From assembly GCF_019794555.1 (NCBI RefSeq), contig NZ_JAIMEP010000007.1, forward strand, positions 42,611 to 106,610: a stretch of DNA of 64,000 nucleotides. The letters are read 5' to 3'. The notes beneath the pieces were generated by a model. It saw nothing but the letters and a program-made list of their open reading frames with translations. It was not told the origin of the DNA and ran no database searches. The position numbers were made by a program, and so were the translations under genes. Numbering within the stretch: the stretch's first letter is position 1; each line of letters opens with the position of its first letter. Shown piece after piece: positions 8,670 through 17,190 of the stretch. This DNA is from Streptococcus suis. GTDB taxonomy: Bacteria > Bacillota > Bacilli > Lactobacillales > Streptococcaceae.

Positions 8670-9420
8670 TTATATTTTGGCACTTTCGGGTAATGATATT
8701 TTTAGCGGTGGGGGACTCCATGCAGATTTAACAACCTATACTGTTCATAAATTGCATGGCTTTGTTGCAGTCACTTGCTTGACTGCGATGACAGAAAAAG
8801 GATTTGAAGTATTTCCGACAGATTCGACTATTTTTGCTCATCAGCTTGCTAGCTTGAAGAACGTTCCGTTCTCAGCAATTAAGATTGGACTTCTTCCAAA
8901 TGTTGAAATTGCAGAGCAGGCTTTGGAAGTCATTCAGGCCCACCAAGATATTCCTGTGGTGCTAGACCCTGTTTTGGTCTGCAAGGAAACGCATGATACA
9001 GAGGTTAGCCAATTACGTGACGAACTCTTGAAATTTTTCCCATATGTGACTATTATCACTCCAAACTTGGCAGAAGCTCAGCTATTGATCCAAAGAGACA
9101 TTAAAACTGTCGAAGAGATGAAGCAAGCGGCGCGTGATTTGTACGAGTTAGGGGCTAAACATGTGGTGATTAAGGGTGGTAATCGTTTAGATAAAGATAA
9201 GGCGATTGATGTTTATTATGATGGGCAAACGATTGAGGTGTTGGAATCACCAATTTTGACCAGTAATAATGTCGGTGCGGGCTGTACCTTTGCTTCAAGC
9301 ATTGCCAGTCAACTGTTACTTGGCAAGGCTCCTTTAGAGGCTGTTCGGTTATCGAAAGAGTTTGTCTTCCGGGCAATCGAGACGTCTGATGATTATGGAG
9401 TAGTTCAATATGAGAAATAA
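8659..9420 (+). CDS. pdxK: PfkB/ThiD-family pyridoxine or hydroxymethylpyrimidine kinase
   Basis: 253-residue ribokinase-fold kinase of the ThiD/PdxK group. The N-terminal substrate motif is [17 protein letters not shown] and the C-terminal ATP/anion-hole motif is [15 protein letters not shown], where Cys replaces the usual Asp, as in Gram-positive PdxK proteins of ThiD ancestry. The next gene is an ECF substrate-binding component, a pairing seen for vitamin B6 salvage in streptococci, so pyridoxal/pyridoxine kinase is favoured over ThiD. AAAGGAG lies eight bases ahead of the ATG, inside the end of truA. Confidence 0.75.
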   Translation: MKTNYILALSGNDIFSGGGLHADLTTYTVHKLHGFVAVTCLTAMTEKGFEVFPTDSTIFAHQLASLKNVPFSAIKIGLLPNVEIAEQALEVIQAHQDIPVVLDPVLVCKETHDTEVSQLRDELLKFFPYVTIITPNLAEAQLLIQRDIKTVEEMKQAARDLYELGAKHVVIKGGNRLDKDKAIDVYYDGQTIEVLESPILTSNNVGAGCTFASSIASQLLLGKAPLEAVRLSKEFVFRAIETSDDYGVVQYEK

Positions 9421-9889
9421 GAAAACACAGGATGTCGTTTTGTTAGCGATTTTGACGGCGCTTAGCCTGGTTTTGGCCTTTATTCATGTGCCAACTCTAA
9501 ATGGCTTTACGTCTTTGCTAGATGTAGGTATTTTCTTTACAGCCTTTTACTTGGGCAAGAAAGAAGGAGCAATTGTTGGTGGATTGTCAGGTCTCTTGAT
9601 CGATTTTCTGTTGGGCTATCCCCAGTGGGCTTTCTTTAGTCTAGTTTTTCACGGTGCACAAGGTTACTTTGCTGGTTGGACAGGCAAGAAACGGATTTTC
9701 GGTCTAGTCTTGGCGTCACTCTCTATGGTTGGGGGCTACTACCTGGCATCTCGGATTTATTTTAATGACCTCAAAGCCATTGAAAGTGTTTTTGGCAATA
9801 GCATGCAAAACTTTGTCGGGATGGGCTTAGGGTTTGCAGTGGTTAAATTAGTTGAGAAAAGCGGTGCTATTAACTATGTCACTCGATAA
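9410..9889 (+). CDS. ECF transporter substrate-binding (S) component, probably vitamin B6
   Basis: 159-residue integral membrane protein with about five or six helices ([66 protein letters not shown]). It fits the S-component fold that captures a vitamin and docks on the shared EcfAA'T module, which is not in this window. It overlaps the end of the B6-type kinase by 11 bases, which suggests pyridoxine as substrate (a PdxU-like role). This assignment rests on context. Confidence 0.7.
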   Translation: MRNKKTQDVVLLAILTALSLVLAFIHVPTLNGFTSLLDVGIFFTAFYLGKKEGAIVGGLSGLLIDFLLGYPQWAFFSLVFHGAQGYFAGWTGKKRIFGLVLASLSMVGGYYLASRIYFNDLKAIESVFGNSMQNFVGMGLGFAVVKLVEKSGAINYVTR

Positions 9890-10439
9890 AATCAAAGTTC
9901 AAACCCAGCAAGTTGTGCAAGAAGTCTTAGAACTCAGCAATCTTCAAAAGGGTCAGATATTTGTCCTAGGTTTGTCTTCTAGTGAGGTCATCGGTGGGCA
10001 TATCGGCAAAAACTCCAGCCTGGAGGTCGGTGAGGTGATTGTTGAAACGATTTTGGACATCTTGGAGCCAAAGGGTATTTATTTAGCAGTCCAAGGTTGT
10101 GAACACCTCAATCGTGCCTTGGTTGTAGAAAGAGAATTGGCGCTTCAGAAAGACTTGGAAATAGTCAATGTCTTGCCTAGTCTTCATGCAGGTGGTTCTG
10201 GACAGCTGGCGGCTTTCAAGTATATGAAAGACCCAGTCGAAGTGGAATTTATCACTGCTCAGGCTGGCGTGGATATCGGTGATACGGCTATCGGCATGCA
10301 TATCAAACATGTGCAGGTTCCAGTTAGACCAAGCCTTCGTGAAATTGGCCAGGCCCACGTTACGGCACTTGCTAGCCGACCAAAATTGATTGGTGGAGCC
10401 CGTGCGGCTTATCAGGAAGATCAGATACGGAAAAATTAG
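9876..10439 (+). CDS. TIGR01440/DUF436 family protein
   Basis: 187-residue conserved cytoplasmic protein of the UPF0340 (DUF436) family, typical start [20 protein letters not shown]. Core motifs are [35 protein letters not shown] and [17 protein letters not shown] segments. The ATG at 9876 is used: it is inside the end of the ECF S-component gene (14-base overlap) and probably translated by coupling. Function is unknown, although the family often travels with vitamin or one-carbon genes. Confidence 0.8.
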   Translation: MSLDKIKVQTQQVVQEVLELSNLQKGQIFVLGLSSSEVIGGHIGKNSSLEVGEVIVETILDILEPKGIYLAVQGCEHLNRALVVERELALQKDLEIVNVLPSLHAGGSGQLAAFKYMKDPVEVEFITAQAGVDIGDTAIGMHIKHVQVPVRPSLREIGQAHVTALASRPKLIGGARAAYQEDQIRKN

Positions 10440-10469
10440 TCACAGCCAGAAGGTTGTGATTTTTTTGAG
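10438..10469 (+). terminator. Terminator of the truA operon
   Basis: TCACAGCC and GGTTGTGA arms with a four-base loop, followed by seven T. Confidence 0.85.
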
Positions 10470-10544
10470 CGAAATCCTTGCCAAGAAGTCTGGCTTGTGA
10501 TAAACTTGTTCCTGTAAATGATACAAGAACAGAGAGGAGACTAG

Positions 10545-10976
10545 ATGGATACAAAGTTTTCAGTAGCCCTTCATATATTGACCATGATCAGTGAGAGTAA
10601 GGAAATACTTAGCTCGCAGGCCTTAGCTGAGAGCGTTGGCACCAATGCCAGCTACATCCGCAAGGTGATTGCACTCTTGAAAAATGCAGGCTTAATCACT
10701 TCGCACCAAGGACGATCAGGCTACCAGTTAAGCAAATCACCAAAAGAGATGACCTTATTGGAAATCTACTTTGCCACGCAGGAAGTAGAACATATCAATC
10801 TCTTCCAAATTCATCAAAATTCTAACCAGGCATGTCCAGTTGGTAAGCATATTGAGAGTGCCATGTCCCCAATTTTTTCTAATCTTGAAGAACAACTTGA
10901 AAAAAAACTAGGCCAGGAAACTTTGGATCATGTCATTACCAATCTCTATCAATCAGCCAATCAAGAACGAATCTGA
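10545..10976 (+). CDS. Rrf2-family transcriptional regulator
   Basis: 143-residue Rrf2 protein with a winged HTH (SSQALAESVGTNASYIRKVIALLKNAGLI) and wing (GRSGYQLSKSPKEMTL). It has one Cys (ACPVGKH) at the position where Fe-S members have three, so it is unlikely to bind a cluster but could sense thiol stress, like YwnA/CymR-type relatives. It lies directly upstream of a quinone-oxidoreductase gene whose promoter contains the perfect palindrome at 11010-11028. A half-site GATACAAG also occurs upstream of its own ATG, suggesting autoregulation. Confidence 0.85.
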   Translation: MDTKFSVALHILTMISESKEILSSQALAESVGTNASYIRKVIALLKNAGLITSHQGRSGYQLSKSPKEMTLLEIYFATQEVEHINLFQIHQNSNQACPVGKHIESAMSPIFSNLEEQLEKKLGQETLDHVITNLYQSANQERI

Positions 10977-11006
10977 CCAAGTGTCAGATTTTCTAAAAAC
11001 AACAAT

Positions 11007-11028
11007 TATACTTGTATCAGATACAAGT
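11007..11028 (+). promoter_or_regulatory. -10 element with perfect palindrome, probable Rrf2 operator
   Basis: ACTTGTATCAGATACAAGT (11010-11028) has nine-base arms around one base and overlaps the candidate -10 TATACT (11007-11012). The half-site GATACAAG recurs at about 10519-10526 upstream of the Rrf2 gene. No good -35 is visible. Confidence 0.65.
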
Positions 11029-11050
11029 TGTAAAATAAAAGGAGTAAACC

Positions 11051-12052
11051 ATGAAAGTAGCACAACACACATCTTATAACAAAAACAACATCACCCTTAA
11101 CCTTACAGAAATTGCTAAGCCACAAATCAAGCCTAACCAAGTCCTTGTCAAAGTGACCGCAGCAGGCGTTAATCCATTGGACAACATGATTTCACGCGGA
11201 GATGTGAAATTGATTGTCCCTTACAAATTGCCTCAAACAGCTGGAAATGAAGTAGTCGGCTTGGTTGAAGAAGTCGGTACAACTGTAACCAACTTTGCAG
11301 CAGGTGACCGTGTCTTCGGTCGTCTTCCGCTTGATAGTATCGGTGCTTTTGCTGAGTATGTAGCGGTTGACGCTCAGGCTCTTGCTAAGGTTCCTGCCTA
11401 CTTGACAGATGAAGAAGCAGCTGCCGTTCCTCTGACAGCCCTGACCATCATGCAGGCCCTTGACCTTATGGGGGCACAATCTGGCAAGATCATCTTCATC
11501 TCAGGCGGAACTGGTGGTGTCGGCGGTATGGCTATTCCGATTGCCAAAGCCAAGGGCTTGACCGTTATCACAAATGGTGATGGGGCAAGTGCAGAGCGGG
11601 TGTTGTCATTGGGTGCAGACCGTTTTATCAATTACAAGACAGAAGATTACACCAAAACACTTAGCAATGTTGACTATGTCTTGGATACACTTGGTGGTGC
11701 AGAAACAGAGAAACAAATGACGATTATGAAAAAAGATGGACAGCTGGTTTCCCTTCGTGCTATGCCAAATGGTGAATTTGCCAAACGCATGAATTTGCCA
11801 AAATGGAAACAAATCTTGTTTGGCCTAGCTGGTTGTTCATTTGACAAAATGGCGAAGAAATACGGTGTTCACTACCATTTCATTTTCGTAGAGAGCAATG
11901 GTCGCCAGCTGCAAGAAGTAGCAGACATTTTCAGCAAGCTCGAAATTAAACCGTCTATCGATACCGTGTATCCATTTGAAGAAGTCAACGCAGCACTTGA
12001 TAAGGTTGCCAACGGTCGTTCACGCGGAAAAACAGTCCTCAGTTTCAACTAA
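11051..12052 (+). CDS. NADPH:quinone oxidoreductase-like, zinc-independent MDR enzyme
   Basis: 333-residue medium-chain dehydrogenase/reductase of the quinone oxidoreductase type. It has a GroES-like N-domain (AAGVNPLDNMISRGDV, AGNEVVGLVEEVG) and a Rossmann motif GGTGGVGGMAIPIAKAKG. The catalytic-zinc Cys/His ligands of alcohol dehydrogenases are absent. A well-placed AAAGGAG precedes the ATG. Under the neighbouring Rrf2 regulator it probably detoxifies quinones or electrophiles; the substrate is inference. Confidence 0.85.
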   Translation: MKVAQHTSYNKNNITLNLTEIAKPQIKPNQVLVKVTAAGVNPLDNMISRGDVKLIVPYKLPQTAGNEVVGLVEEVGTTVTNFAAGDRVFGRLPLDSIGAFAEYVAVDAQALAKVPAYLTDEEAAAVPLTALTIMQALDLMGAQSGKIIFISGGTGGVGGMAIPIAKAKGLTVITNGDGASAERVLSLGADRFINYKTEDYTKTLSNVDYVLDTLGGAETEKQMTIMKKDGQLVSLRAMPNGEFAKRMNLPKWKQILFGLAGCSFDKMAKKYGVHYHFIFVESNGRQLQEVADIFSKLEIKPSIDTVYPFEEVNAALDKVANGRSRGKTVLSFN

Positions 12053-12077
12053 AAGATAAAATATACAGGGAAACATC

Positions 12078-12923
12078 ATGTCATATATTACAACTAAAAA
12101 CCAATACATCACCGTTTCAAACAATAAAATTGCCTACCGTGAGCTCAGCAAGGGCAAGTCGGCCCTTCCTTTGGTCATGCTAGTTCACCTAGCGGCGACC
12201 TTGGACAATTGGGATCCCAAATTGCTGGATTTGCTGGCTGAACAGCACCATGTGATTGTCCTAGACCTTCCTGGCGTAGGAGCTAGTCAAGGCAAGGTGG
12301 CTCCAACTATTCCAGGAATGGCTGAGCAGGCTGTTTCTATTATCAAGGCTTTGGGTCATGAGAAAATCAATTTGCTAGGTCTGTCTATGGGTGGCTTTAT
12401 TGCTCAAGAAATCGTTCGTCTGGATAGTCAATTGGTCAACCGCTTGATTTTAGCAGGCACAGGTCCTCGTGGTGGTTTTGAAGTTGATAAGGTGACTGGA
12501 AAAACCTTCCGCTATATGCTGAAGGCTGGTTTGGAGCGTGTTGACCCGAAACGCTACATCTTCTACAATCATGATGAGGCAGGTCGTCTCGAGGCAGAAA
12601 AAGTCTTGGGTCGTATGGAGCAAAGAAGTGCTGCTCATGCAGACAAGGACATGAATATTCCAGGATTTTTGACCCAGCTGAAAGCTATTAAACGCTGGGG
12701 AAGAGAGCCGCAAGATGATATGACCTTTATCACCCAACCAACTCTGATCGTCAACGGTGATAAGGATATGCAGGTTCCAACAGAAAATTCTTATACCATG
12801 CATAAGAAAATCAAAAATAGCCAACTGATCATCTATCCAAATGCAGGACATGGCTCGATTTTCCAAAATGCAGAAGAGTTTTCGAAAGCCTTACTTTCCT
12901 TTTTGGAGGAAAGCAATGCCTAA
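12078..12923 (+). CDS. Alpha/beta hydrolase
   Basis: 281-residue alpha/beta-hydrolase. The nucleophile elbow is GLSMGG (Ser), the oxyanion strand region [17 protein letters not shown], an acid is in [10 protein letters not shown], and the catalytic His is in PNAGHGS. It follows the oxidoreductase by 25 bases in the same operon, with GGGAAA as a modest ribosome-binding site. The family includes esterases, haloperoxidase-like and C-C hydrolases; the substrate cannot be told. An SDR stub overlaps its last codons. Confidence 0.85.
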   Translation: MSYITTKNQYITVSNNKIAYRELSKGKSALPLVMLVHLAATLDNWDPKLLDLLAEQHHVIVLDLPGVGASQGKVAPTIPGMAEQAVSIIKALGHEKINLLGLSMGGFIAQEIVRLDSQLVNRLILAGTGPRGGFEVDKVTGKTFRYMLKAGLERVDPKRYIFYNHDEAGRLEAEKVLGRMEQRSAAHADKDMNIPGFLTQLKAIKRWGREPQDDMTFITQPTLIVNGDKDMQVPTENSYTMHKKIKNSQLIIYPNAGHGSIFQNAEEFSKALLSFLEESNA

Positions 12924-13062
12924 AACTATTTTAATCACAGGATCGACGGACGGGATCGGCAAACACCTAGCCATGAAACTAGCTAGTGAAGGTTATGAAG
13001 TGTTCTTGTACGGGCGAAATAGCGAAAAGCTTCGTGTAGCCCTCAGTGATATTCTAAGATAA
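12916..13062 (+). pseudogene. Truncated short-chain dehydrogenase remnant
   Basis: A 48-codon piece beginning [19 protein letters not shown], the NAD(P)-binding GxxxGIG start of a short-chain dehydrogenase, then RNSEKL and a stop. Real SDRs are about 250 residues and have a YxxxK catalytic motif that is missing here. Its ATG lies inside the end of the hydrolase gene with GGAGGAAAG upstream, so it was once the next operon gene. The 3' part appears deleted up to the promoter of the following gene. Confidence 0.75.
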
Positions 13063-13088
13063 ATGAACCTGCCAACAATTTCAAAAAA

Positions 13089-13167
13089 GTTGTAACAAAA
13101 CTATTGACAACTATCAGGGGTTAGGATATGCTAGTGCACATAAAGTTGTAACAAAACATTTTACAAC
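13089..13167 (+). promoter_or_regulatory. Promoter bracketed by two copies of a 23-base operator
   Basis: -35 TTGACA (13104-13109), 17 bases, -10 TATGCT (13127-13132). A 23-base imperfect palindrome with GTTGT and ACAAC ends occurs at 13089-13111 (covering the -35) and again at 13145-13167 (downstream of the start). Both contain the direct repeat AAAGTTGTAACAAAAC (13086-13101 and 13142-13157), 56 bases apart. Confidence 0.75.
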
Positions 13168-13191
13168 AAAAACATTTCGGAGGAAAAGAAA

Positions 13192-13821
13192 ATGAAAATA
13201 GCAGTAGTAGCAGCAAATGGTAAAGCAGGTAGCTTGATTGTAAAAGAAGCGGTAGCACGTGGTTTTGAAGTAACGGCTATCGTTCGTGGTGAAAATAAGA
13301 CAGTCGCACAGCAGGTTCTTCAAAAGGATGTTTTTGACCTGACAGCCGATGATGTGATTGGTTTTGATGCGGTAGTGGATGCAGTAGGTGCCTGGACAGC
13401 AGACACTGTGCATATGGTTCCTGATGCAGCTAAACATTTGGCAGCTATCCTAAAAGATTCACAAACACGCTTACTTGTGGTGGGTGGAGCAGCAAGCCTC
13501 TATGTTAATCCAGAACATACCTTGACTGTGGCAGATGTGACAGAGTTTCCAGCGGAAGTATTGCCTGTGCTAAATGCTCACAAGGAAGCACTTGAGGCCC
13601 TTCGTCAAGTAGATGATGTCAACTGGACTTATGTAAGCCCGGCAGGTGATTTCCAAGCAGACGGCGAACGGACAGGTCGCTATATTCTTGGCGGTGAAGA
13701 GTTGGTCTTGAACAGCAAGGGAGAAAGTGTTATTTCCTATGCAGATTATGCTATTGGTATGATTGACGAGATTGCATCAGGCGATCATCTCAAAGCACGT
13801 ATCAGCCTTGTCAGCGAGTAA
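13192..13821 (+). CDS. NAD(P)-binding oxidoreductase, atypical SDR (NmrA/YwnB type)
   Basis: 209-residue atypical SDR. The dinucleotide motif is AANGKAGSLIVKEAVARG, with VVDAVGAW and VVGGAASLYVNPEH in the middle and VSPAGDFQADGERTGRY towards the end. B. subtilis YwnB is the nearest kind I know, and it too lies beside an Rrf2 gene (ywnA). It is preceded by a strong CGGAGGAAAAG and a promoter with paired operators, and followed after nine bases by an Rrf2 regulator, so a thiol- or electrophile-stress unit is likely. Confidence 0.82.
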   Translation: MKIAVVAANGKAGSLIVKEAVARGFEVTAIVRGENKTVAQQVLQKDVFDLTADDVIGFDAVVDAVGAWTADTVHMVPDAAKHLAAILKDSQTRLLVVGGAASLYVNPEHTLTVADVTEFPAEVLPVLNAHKEALEALRQVDDVNWTYVSPAGDFQADGERTGRYILGGEELVLNSKGESVISYADYAIGMIDEIASGDHLKARISLVSE

Positions 13822-13830
13822 AAGGTTTTT

Positions 13831-14280
13831 ATGCAGATTTCAAATAAATTTACCATTGCCATTCACGCCTTGGCCTTTATCCATCTCTTTCAAGACCAGC
13901 AACGTGTTACCAGTAAGGTTTTGGCAAACAGCATTCAAGCCAATCCTGTTATCATTCGCTCGGTTCTATCTGGTTTGAAGGATGCGGGAATTGTAGATGC
14001 CAAGCAGGGCAGCGGCGGTTTTCGTTTAGCAAAGCCACTTGATGACATTAGCCTTTATGACATCTTTGTTACGGTTGACAATATTGATAAGAAAGGCTTG
14101 TTCAACTTTCATGAAAATCCCCATCCCGACTGTATCGTGGGGGGGAATATCCATGCTGCTGTGGACGACAAACTAGTCCAGGTCCAGACAGCTATGGAGA
14201 AAGAATTGAAAACCATGTACATGTCTGATGTTCTGGTTGACCTAGAAAAAGCCATTGAAGAAAAAGTGAAAAGGACTTAA
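13831..14280 (+). CDS. Rrf2-family transcriptional regulator, YwnA-like
   Basis: 149-residue Rrf2 protein with HTH VTSKVLANSIQANPVIIRSVLSGLKDAGIV and wing QGSGGFRLAKPLDDISL. The single Cys in PDCIVGGN is at the same place as in the first Rrf2 protein of the window, so both are probably redox rather than Fe-S sensors. It is co-transcribed with the YwnB-like oxidoreductase and is the obvious candidate to bind the twin 23-base operators upstream. It has no strong ribosome-binding site (TAAAAGG). Confidence 0.85.
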   Translation: MQISNKFTIAIHALAFIHLFQDQQRVTSKVLANSIQANPVIIRSVLSGLKDAGIVDAKQGSGGFRLAKPLDDISLYDIFVTVDNIDKKGLFNFHENPHPDCIVGGNIHAAVDDKLVQVQTAMEKELKTMYMSDVLVDLEKAIEEKVKRT

Positions 14281-14310
14281 ATTGTCATCTTTTCACAATG
14301 CCACTATATA

Positions 14311-14354
14311 CAAAAAAGACTTAGAGTGACTAAAAACAGTTGTCTAAGTCTTTT
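14311..14354. terminator. Bidirectional terminator
   Basis: AAAAAGACTTAGA and TCTAAGTCTTTTT arms around a 17-base loop, between convergent Rrf2 and TetR genes. Confidence 0.8.
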
Positions 14355-14391
14355 TTTGCTTGGTCTGGTTAGGAATGCTGACAAGCTTGCT

Positions 14392-14901
14392 CTATTGCTC
14401 TCCCATCAACTGCATGATGTCATCAGGGCTTTCCTTACAGCCTCTAGCAACCCAGGTTTTGAGTACTCGGAAAAATCCTCCAACAATGAATTGCAGGTGA
14501 AAATCATCAGTCAAGTCCCCCAGTCTATCTTTGAAATAGCTATCCAAGACATCCTCGAGCAAGTAGTCTAAATGGTTGACTGTCAACAATCGAATCTTAT
14601 CCTGTTGCTCATACCAAAAGTCAAAAAATTGCCGTAAAGCCAGTAAGAGATGAGCATCTGACCAATCCGATAAGTCAATCTGCCGTTCTGACAACCAGGC
14701 TTGTAACCCCATGTTAAATGACCGTTCGAGAACCTCTTCCTTATTTGAAAAGTTCCTATAGAAAGTCACCCGACCGATGCCAGCTCGCTCCACCAACTCT
14801 GACACACTAATCTTTTCAAAAGATTTGTCTTCCAGCAACTCCCACAGAGCCTCCACGACACTCTCCACAAATAATGACTCTTTCCGCTTCACTCTTTCCA
14901 T
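14392..14901 (-). CDS. TetR-family regulator
   Basis: 169-residue TetR-type repressor. The HTH is ISVSELVERAGIGRVTFYRNFSNKEEVL, and the C-terminal ligand domain is family-specific (DLTDDFHLQFIVGGFFRVLKTWVARG), similar to TetR_C_33-type proteins. The ATG at 14901 with AGGAAG upstream is chosen over one 24 codons earlier that would begin in the operator region. It is divergent from a three-gene hydrolase operon and shares with it a short intergenic region containing the palindrome GAAACACTTGTTTC, so it most likely represses that operon and itself. Confidence 0.85.
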   Translation of the reverse strand: MERVKRKESLFVESVVEALWELLEDKSFEKISVSELVERAGIGRVTFYRNFSNKEEVLERSFNMGLQAWLSERQIDLSDWSDAHLLLALRQFFDFWYEQQDKIRLLTVNHLDYLLEDVLDSYFKDRLGDLTDDFHLQFIVGGFFRVLKTWVARGCKESPDDIMQLMGEQ

Positions 14902-14974
14902 GCGAAACACTTCCTTTCCTTTGTTTCCTTTTGGGCAAATAGCAGAGCTGGGACTAGTTTTCCCACTGTTCATT

Positions 14975-15007
14975 TGCTATACTAATAAAAAACGAAACAC
15001 TTGTTTC
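14975..15007 (+). promoter_or_regulatory. Extended -10 promoter and probable TetR operator
   Basis: TGC-TATACT (14975-14983) is an extended -10. The perfect palindrome GAAACACTTGTTTC (14994-15007, six-base arms) begins at about the transcription start. A half-site GAAACACTT recurs in the tetR leader at about 14905. Confidence 0.65.
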
Positions 15008-15042
15008 TAAAAATATACCATAAAGGACAGAAAAAAGAAAGT

Positions 15043-16161
15043 ATGAAAAAAGTTTGGAAAATAGTAGCGGCTGTAACAGTTGTTCTAGCCTTGCTTGGTT
15101 TTATTGCCTACAAAAAGACATTTGGCTGGTCAGCTCCTGAGCTTGTTGACCAGACCCCACAAGTGAATGAATGGTACCGCCTCAGTCCCGAAGGGGTTGT
15201 AGATTCTCAGGGCAATCAGGCACATGGCCTGCTTCGTATCGGTAAAGAGAAGGATAAGGTGATGGTCTATTTCTTCGGTGGTGGTGTGAGTATCAATGAA
15301 GAGACTGCTAGTGGTGGCACACGTTATTTTGCGACCACAACTGGCCATCAAGATTATGTCGCAACTTGGGGAATTGGAAGTCCGCAGGAAGACAATCCAT
15401 TTAAGGACTGGACTATGATTGTGCTTCCGTATGGGACAGGAGATTTTCATGCAGGGACCCAAAACTTTTCTTATATAGATGATAACGGAAAAGAGCAAGT
15501 AGTCCATCACCAAGGTTATTCCAATCTGATGAGCATTTTAGCAGCTGCCAAGTCTCACATAGGTAATCCAGATACGCTTCTGGTAACTGGATTTTCAGCT
15601 GGCGGGTTTGCAACGTCATTGCTTGCGGACGAAGTGATTTCACAATTTCCAACTGCAGAGAATATCACGGTTGCAGTTGACAGTGCCTTTTTGAGACATG
15701 ATAATTGGAAAAGCATAGCAGAAAATGTCTGGAAGACACCGACTACCATTAGTGACCGTCTGCATTCAGACAATATTGTTCTAGATAGCTTAGTAGCCCT
15801 CCATGAGAAACGCGGAGATAGCGTTAAGATTTTATTTGACATTTCCTATCGAGATGGAATTCTTCAGCAATATCAGGCCTATATTGACAAAGGGAAACTA
15901 GCAGATGCAACAGAAGAGAGCAGTGAGCACTTTCAAAAAGAACTTAAAAAAATGATTCAAGAACTGCAATCTAAGATTGATGGCGTGGGTATTTTTGTCT
16001 GTAATTATGGGCAAGATGAAAAAACTACCGCTACTCAGCACACCACCATTAACTTCTCAACATTCTTTACCCCTATGTCTAAAGACAAGAGTGTGGCAGA
16101 ATGGCTGGATGATGCGGTTAACGGAGAGGTAAAGAGTTACGGGTTAGAACTATTAGATTAG
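15043..16161 (+). CDS. Membrane-anchored pectinacetylesterase-family hydrolase
   Basis: 372-residue extracellular hydrolase held by an N-terminal membrane anchor (VWKIVAAVTVVLALLGFIAYKK). It follows the pectinacetylesterase/NOTUM alpha/beta-hydrolase pattern: strand VMVYFFGGGVSINEET, VLPYGTGDFHAG, the nucleophile elbow TGFSAGGFATSLLADE, and a late TQHTT that may supply the His. In animals this family removes acyl groups; in streptococci the substrate is unknown, perhaps an acylated glycan. The start is the ATG at 15043, giving a normal signal anchor. It is the first gene behind the TetR operator and shares an operon with the next two. Confidence 0.75.
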   Translation: MKKVWKIVAAVTVVLALLGFIAYKKTFGWSAPELVDQTPQVNEWYRLSPEGVVDSQGNQAHGLLRIGKEKDKVMVYFFGGGVSINEETASGGTRYFATTTGHQDYVATWGIGSPQEDNPFKDWTMIVLPYGTGDFHAGTQNFSYIDDNGKEQVVHHQGYSNLMSILAAAKSHIGNPDTLLVTGFSAGGFATSLLADEVISQFPTAENITVAVDSAFLRHDNWKSIAENVWKTPTTISDRLHSDNIVLDSLVALHEKRGDSVKILFDISYRDGILQQYQAYIDKGKLADATEESSEHFQKELKKMIQELQSKIDGVGIFVCNYGQDEKTTATQHTTINFSTFFTPMSKDKSVAEWLDDAVNGEVKSYGLELLD

Positions 16162-16169
16162 GAGAACGC

Positions 16170-17189
16170 ATGAAAAAAATTAAAAAAATCATCTTATGGA
16201 TCCTTGGGATTGTAGCTAGTCTCGGTATCATTGCTTATGTGTCTGTTACAAATCATCCGCAGTTGGTAGTCGGTGTCATTCAATCGTTTATGTACAAGGA
16301 GAGTTCACCGAACTCTTACAGTCCCCTATATGACCCCATTGACGGCTTGAAAGAAAATGGTCAGTATTTGAAAAGTGAGATTGCCTATAGCAAGGACTAC
16401 CCTAACAGCTTTTTAGATATTACTTATCCAGACCAAAATCTTGAAGCTGACCGTCCAACCCTCTTCTATTTCCACGGTGGTGGATTCTTTGGAGGGAGTA
16501 AAAATATGGGGGACACTCTGGCTGCCAGCCAAGCCACCTATCTCATTGACGATATCGTGTCAAAAGGATATAATGTTGTCAATGTTGACTATGCGCTTGT
16601 GCCAGATCACCATTTCCCAACGCCTGTGATTCAGATGAATCAGGCTATCGCCTATATAAAGGAACACGCTGAAGAATACCATTTGAACATGGACAATGTC
16701 GTCTTAATGGGCTCATCAGCAGGTGCCATCATGGTAGCACAATACGGTAGCCTCTTAGCCAATCAGGAGTATGCTCAGCAATTGAATATTGAACCAAGTA
16801 TTGCAAAAGAACATGTCAAGGCTCTTGTCATTGACGATGCTCCTTTAGATTATGCCAAATTTAGCTTAGGTACGAAGATGTTGGTTGGAAATTATGTTTC
16901 AGAAACCATTTATCTAAGTGAGGAAGAAATCAATGCCTATAACCCGATTTCCCATGTGAACAAGGACTACCCAGCTAGTTTCCTTCTGGGAAGCGAGTAT
17001 CGGACAGATATGGTGTCGCTTAATAAGGCCTTGAAGCAAGCGGGAGTTGAACATGAATTGGTCGATCCTTTGGCAGAAGAAGGGCTTGAAAAGCCTCATG
17101 GTTTTGTGGCGAATTTACGAACAGACCCTGTGTCTGCCAAAGCATTTGAGCGGATGATGACTTTTATTGACGAACGAACCAAGGAGTAA
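16170..17189 (+). CDS. Membrane-anchored alpha/beta hydrolase, HSL/fold-3 type
   Basis: 339-residue alpha/beta-hydrolase with an N-terminal membrane anchor (IILWILGIVASLGIIAYVSV). The HSL-family oxyanion motif HGGGFFGGS and nucleophile GSSAGA are clear, and a late His is in KPHGFVANL. It follows the pectinacetylesterase-like gene by eight bases with an AGGAG ribosome-binding site. Two surface-anchored esterases in one TetR-controlled operon suggest they act on the same ester-bearing compound outside the cell; this is inference. Confidence 0.82.
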   Translation: MKKIKKIILWILGIVASLGIIAYVSVTNHPQLVVGVIQSFMYKESSPNSYSPLYDPIDGLKENGQYLKSEIAYSKDYPNSFLDITYPDQNLEADRPTLFYFHGGGFFGGSKNMGDTLAASQATYLIDDIVSKGYNVVNVDYALVPDHHFPTPVIQMNQAIAYIKEHAEEYHLNMDNVVLMGSSAGAIMVAQYGSLLANQEYAQQLNIEPSIAKEHVKALVIDDAPLDYAKFSLGTKMLVGNYVSETIYLSEEEINAYNPISHVNKDYPASFLLGSEYRTDMVSLNKALKQAGVEHELVDPLAEEGLEKPHGFVANLRTDPVSAKAFERMMTFIDERTKE

Positions 17190-17190
17190 C

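Noticed and set aside
12450..12866. 138-codon minus-strand ORF in the alpha/beta hydrolase
   Set aside because: Overlaps the catalytic region of a clear gene on the other strand and has no ribosome-binding site.
13086..13157. CRISPR-like direct repeats
   Set aside because: Only two copies, placed symmetrically around a promoter, with no array; they are operators.
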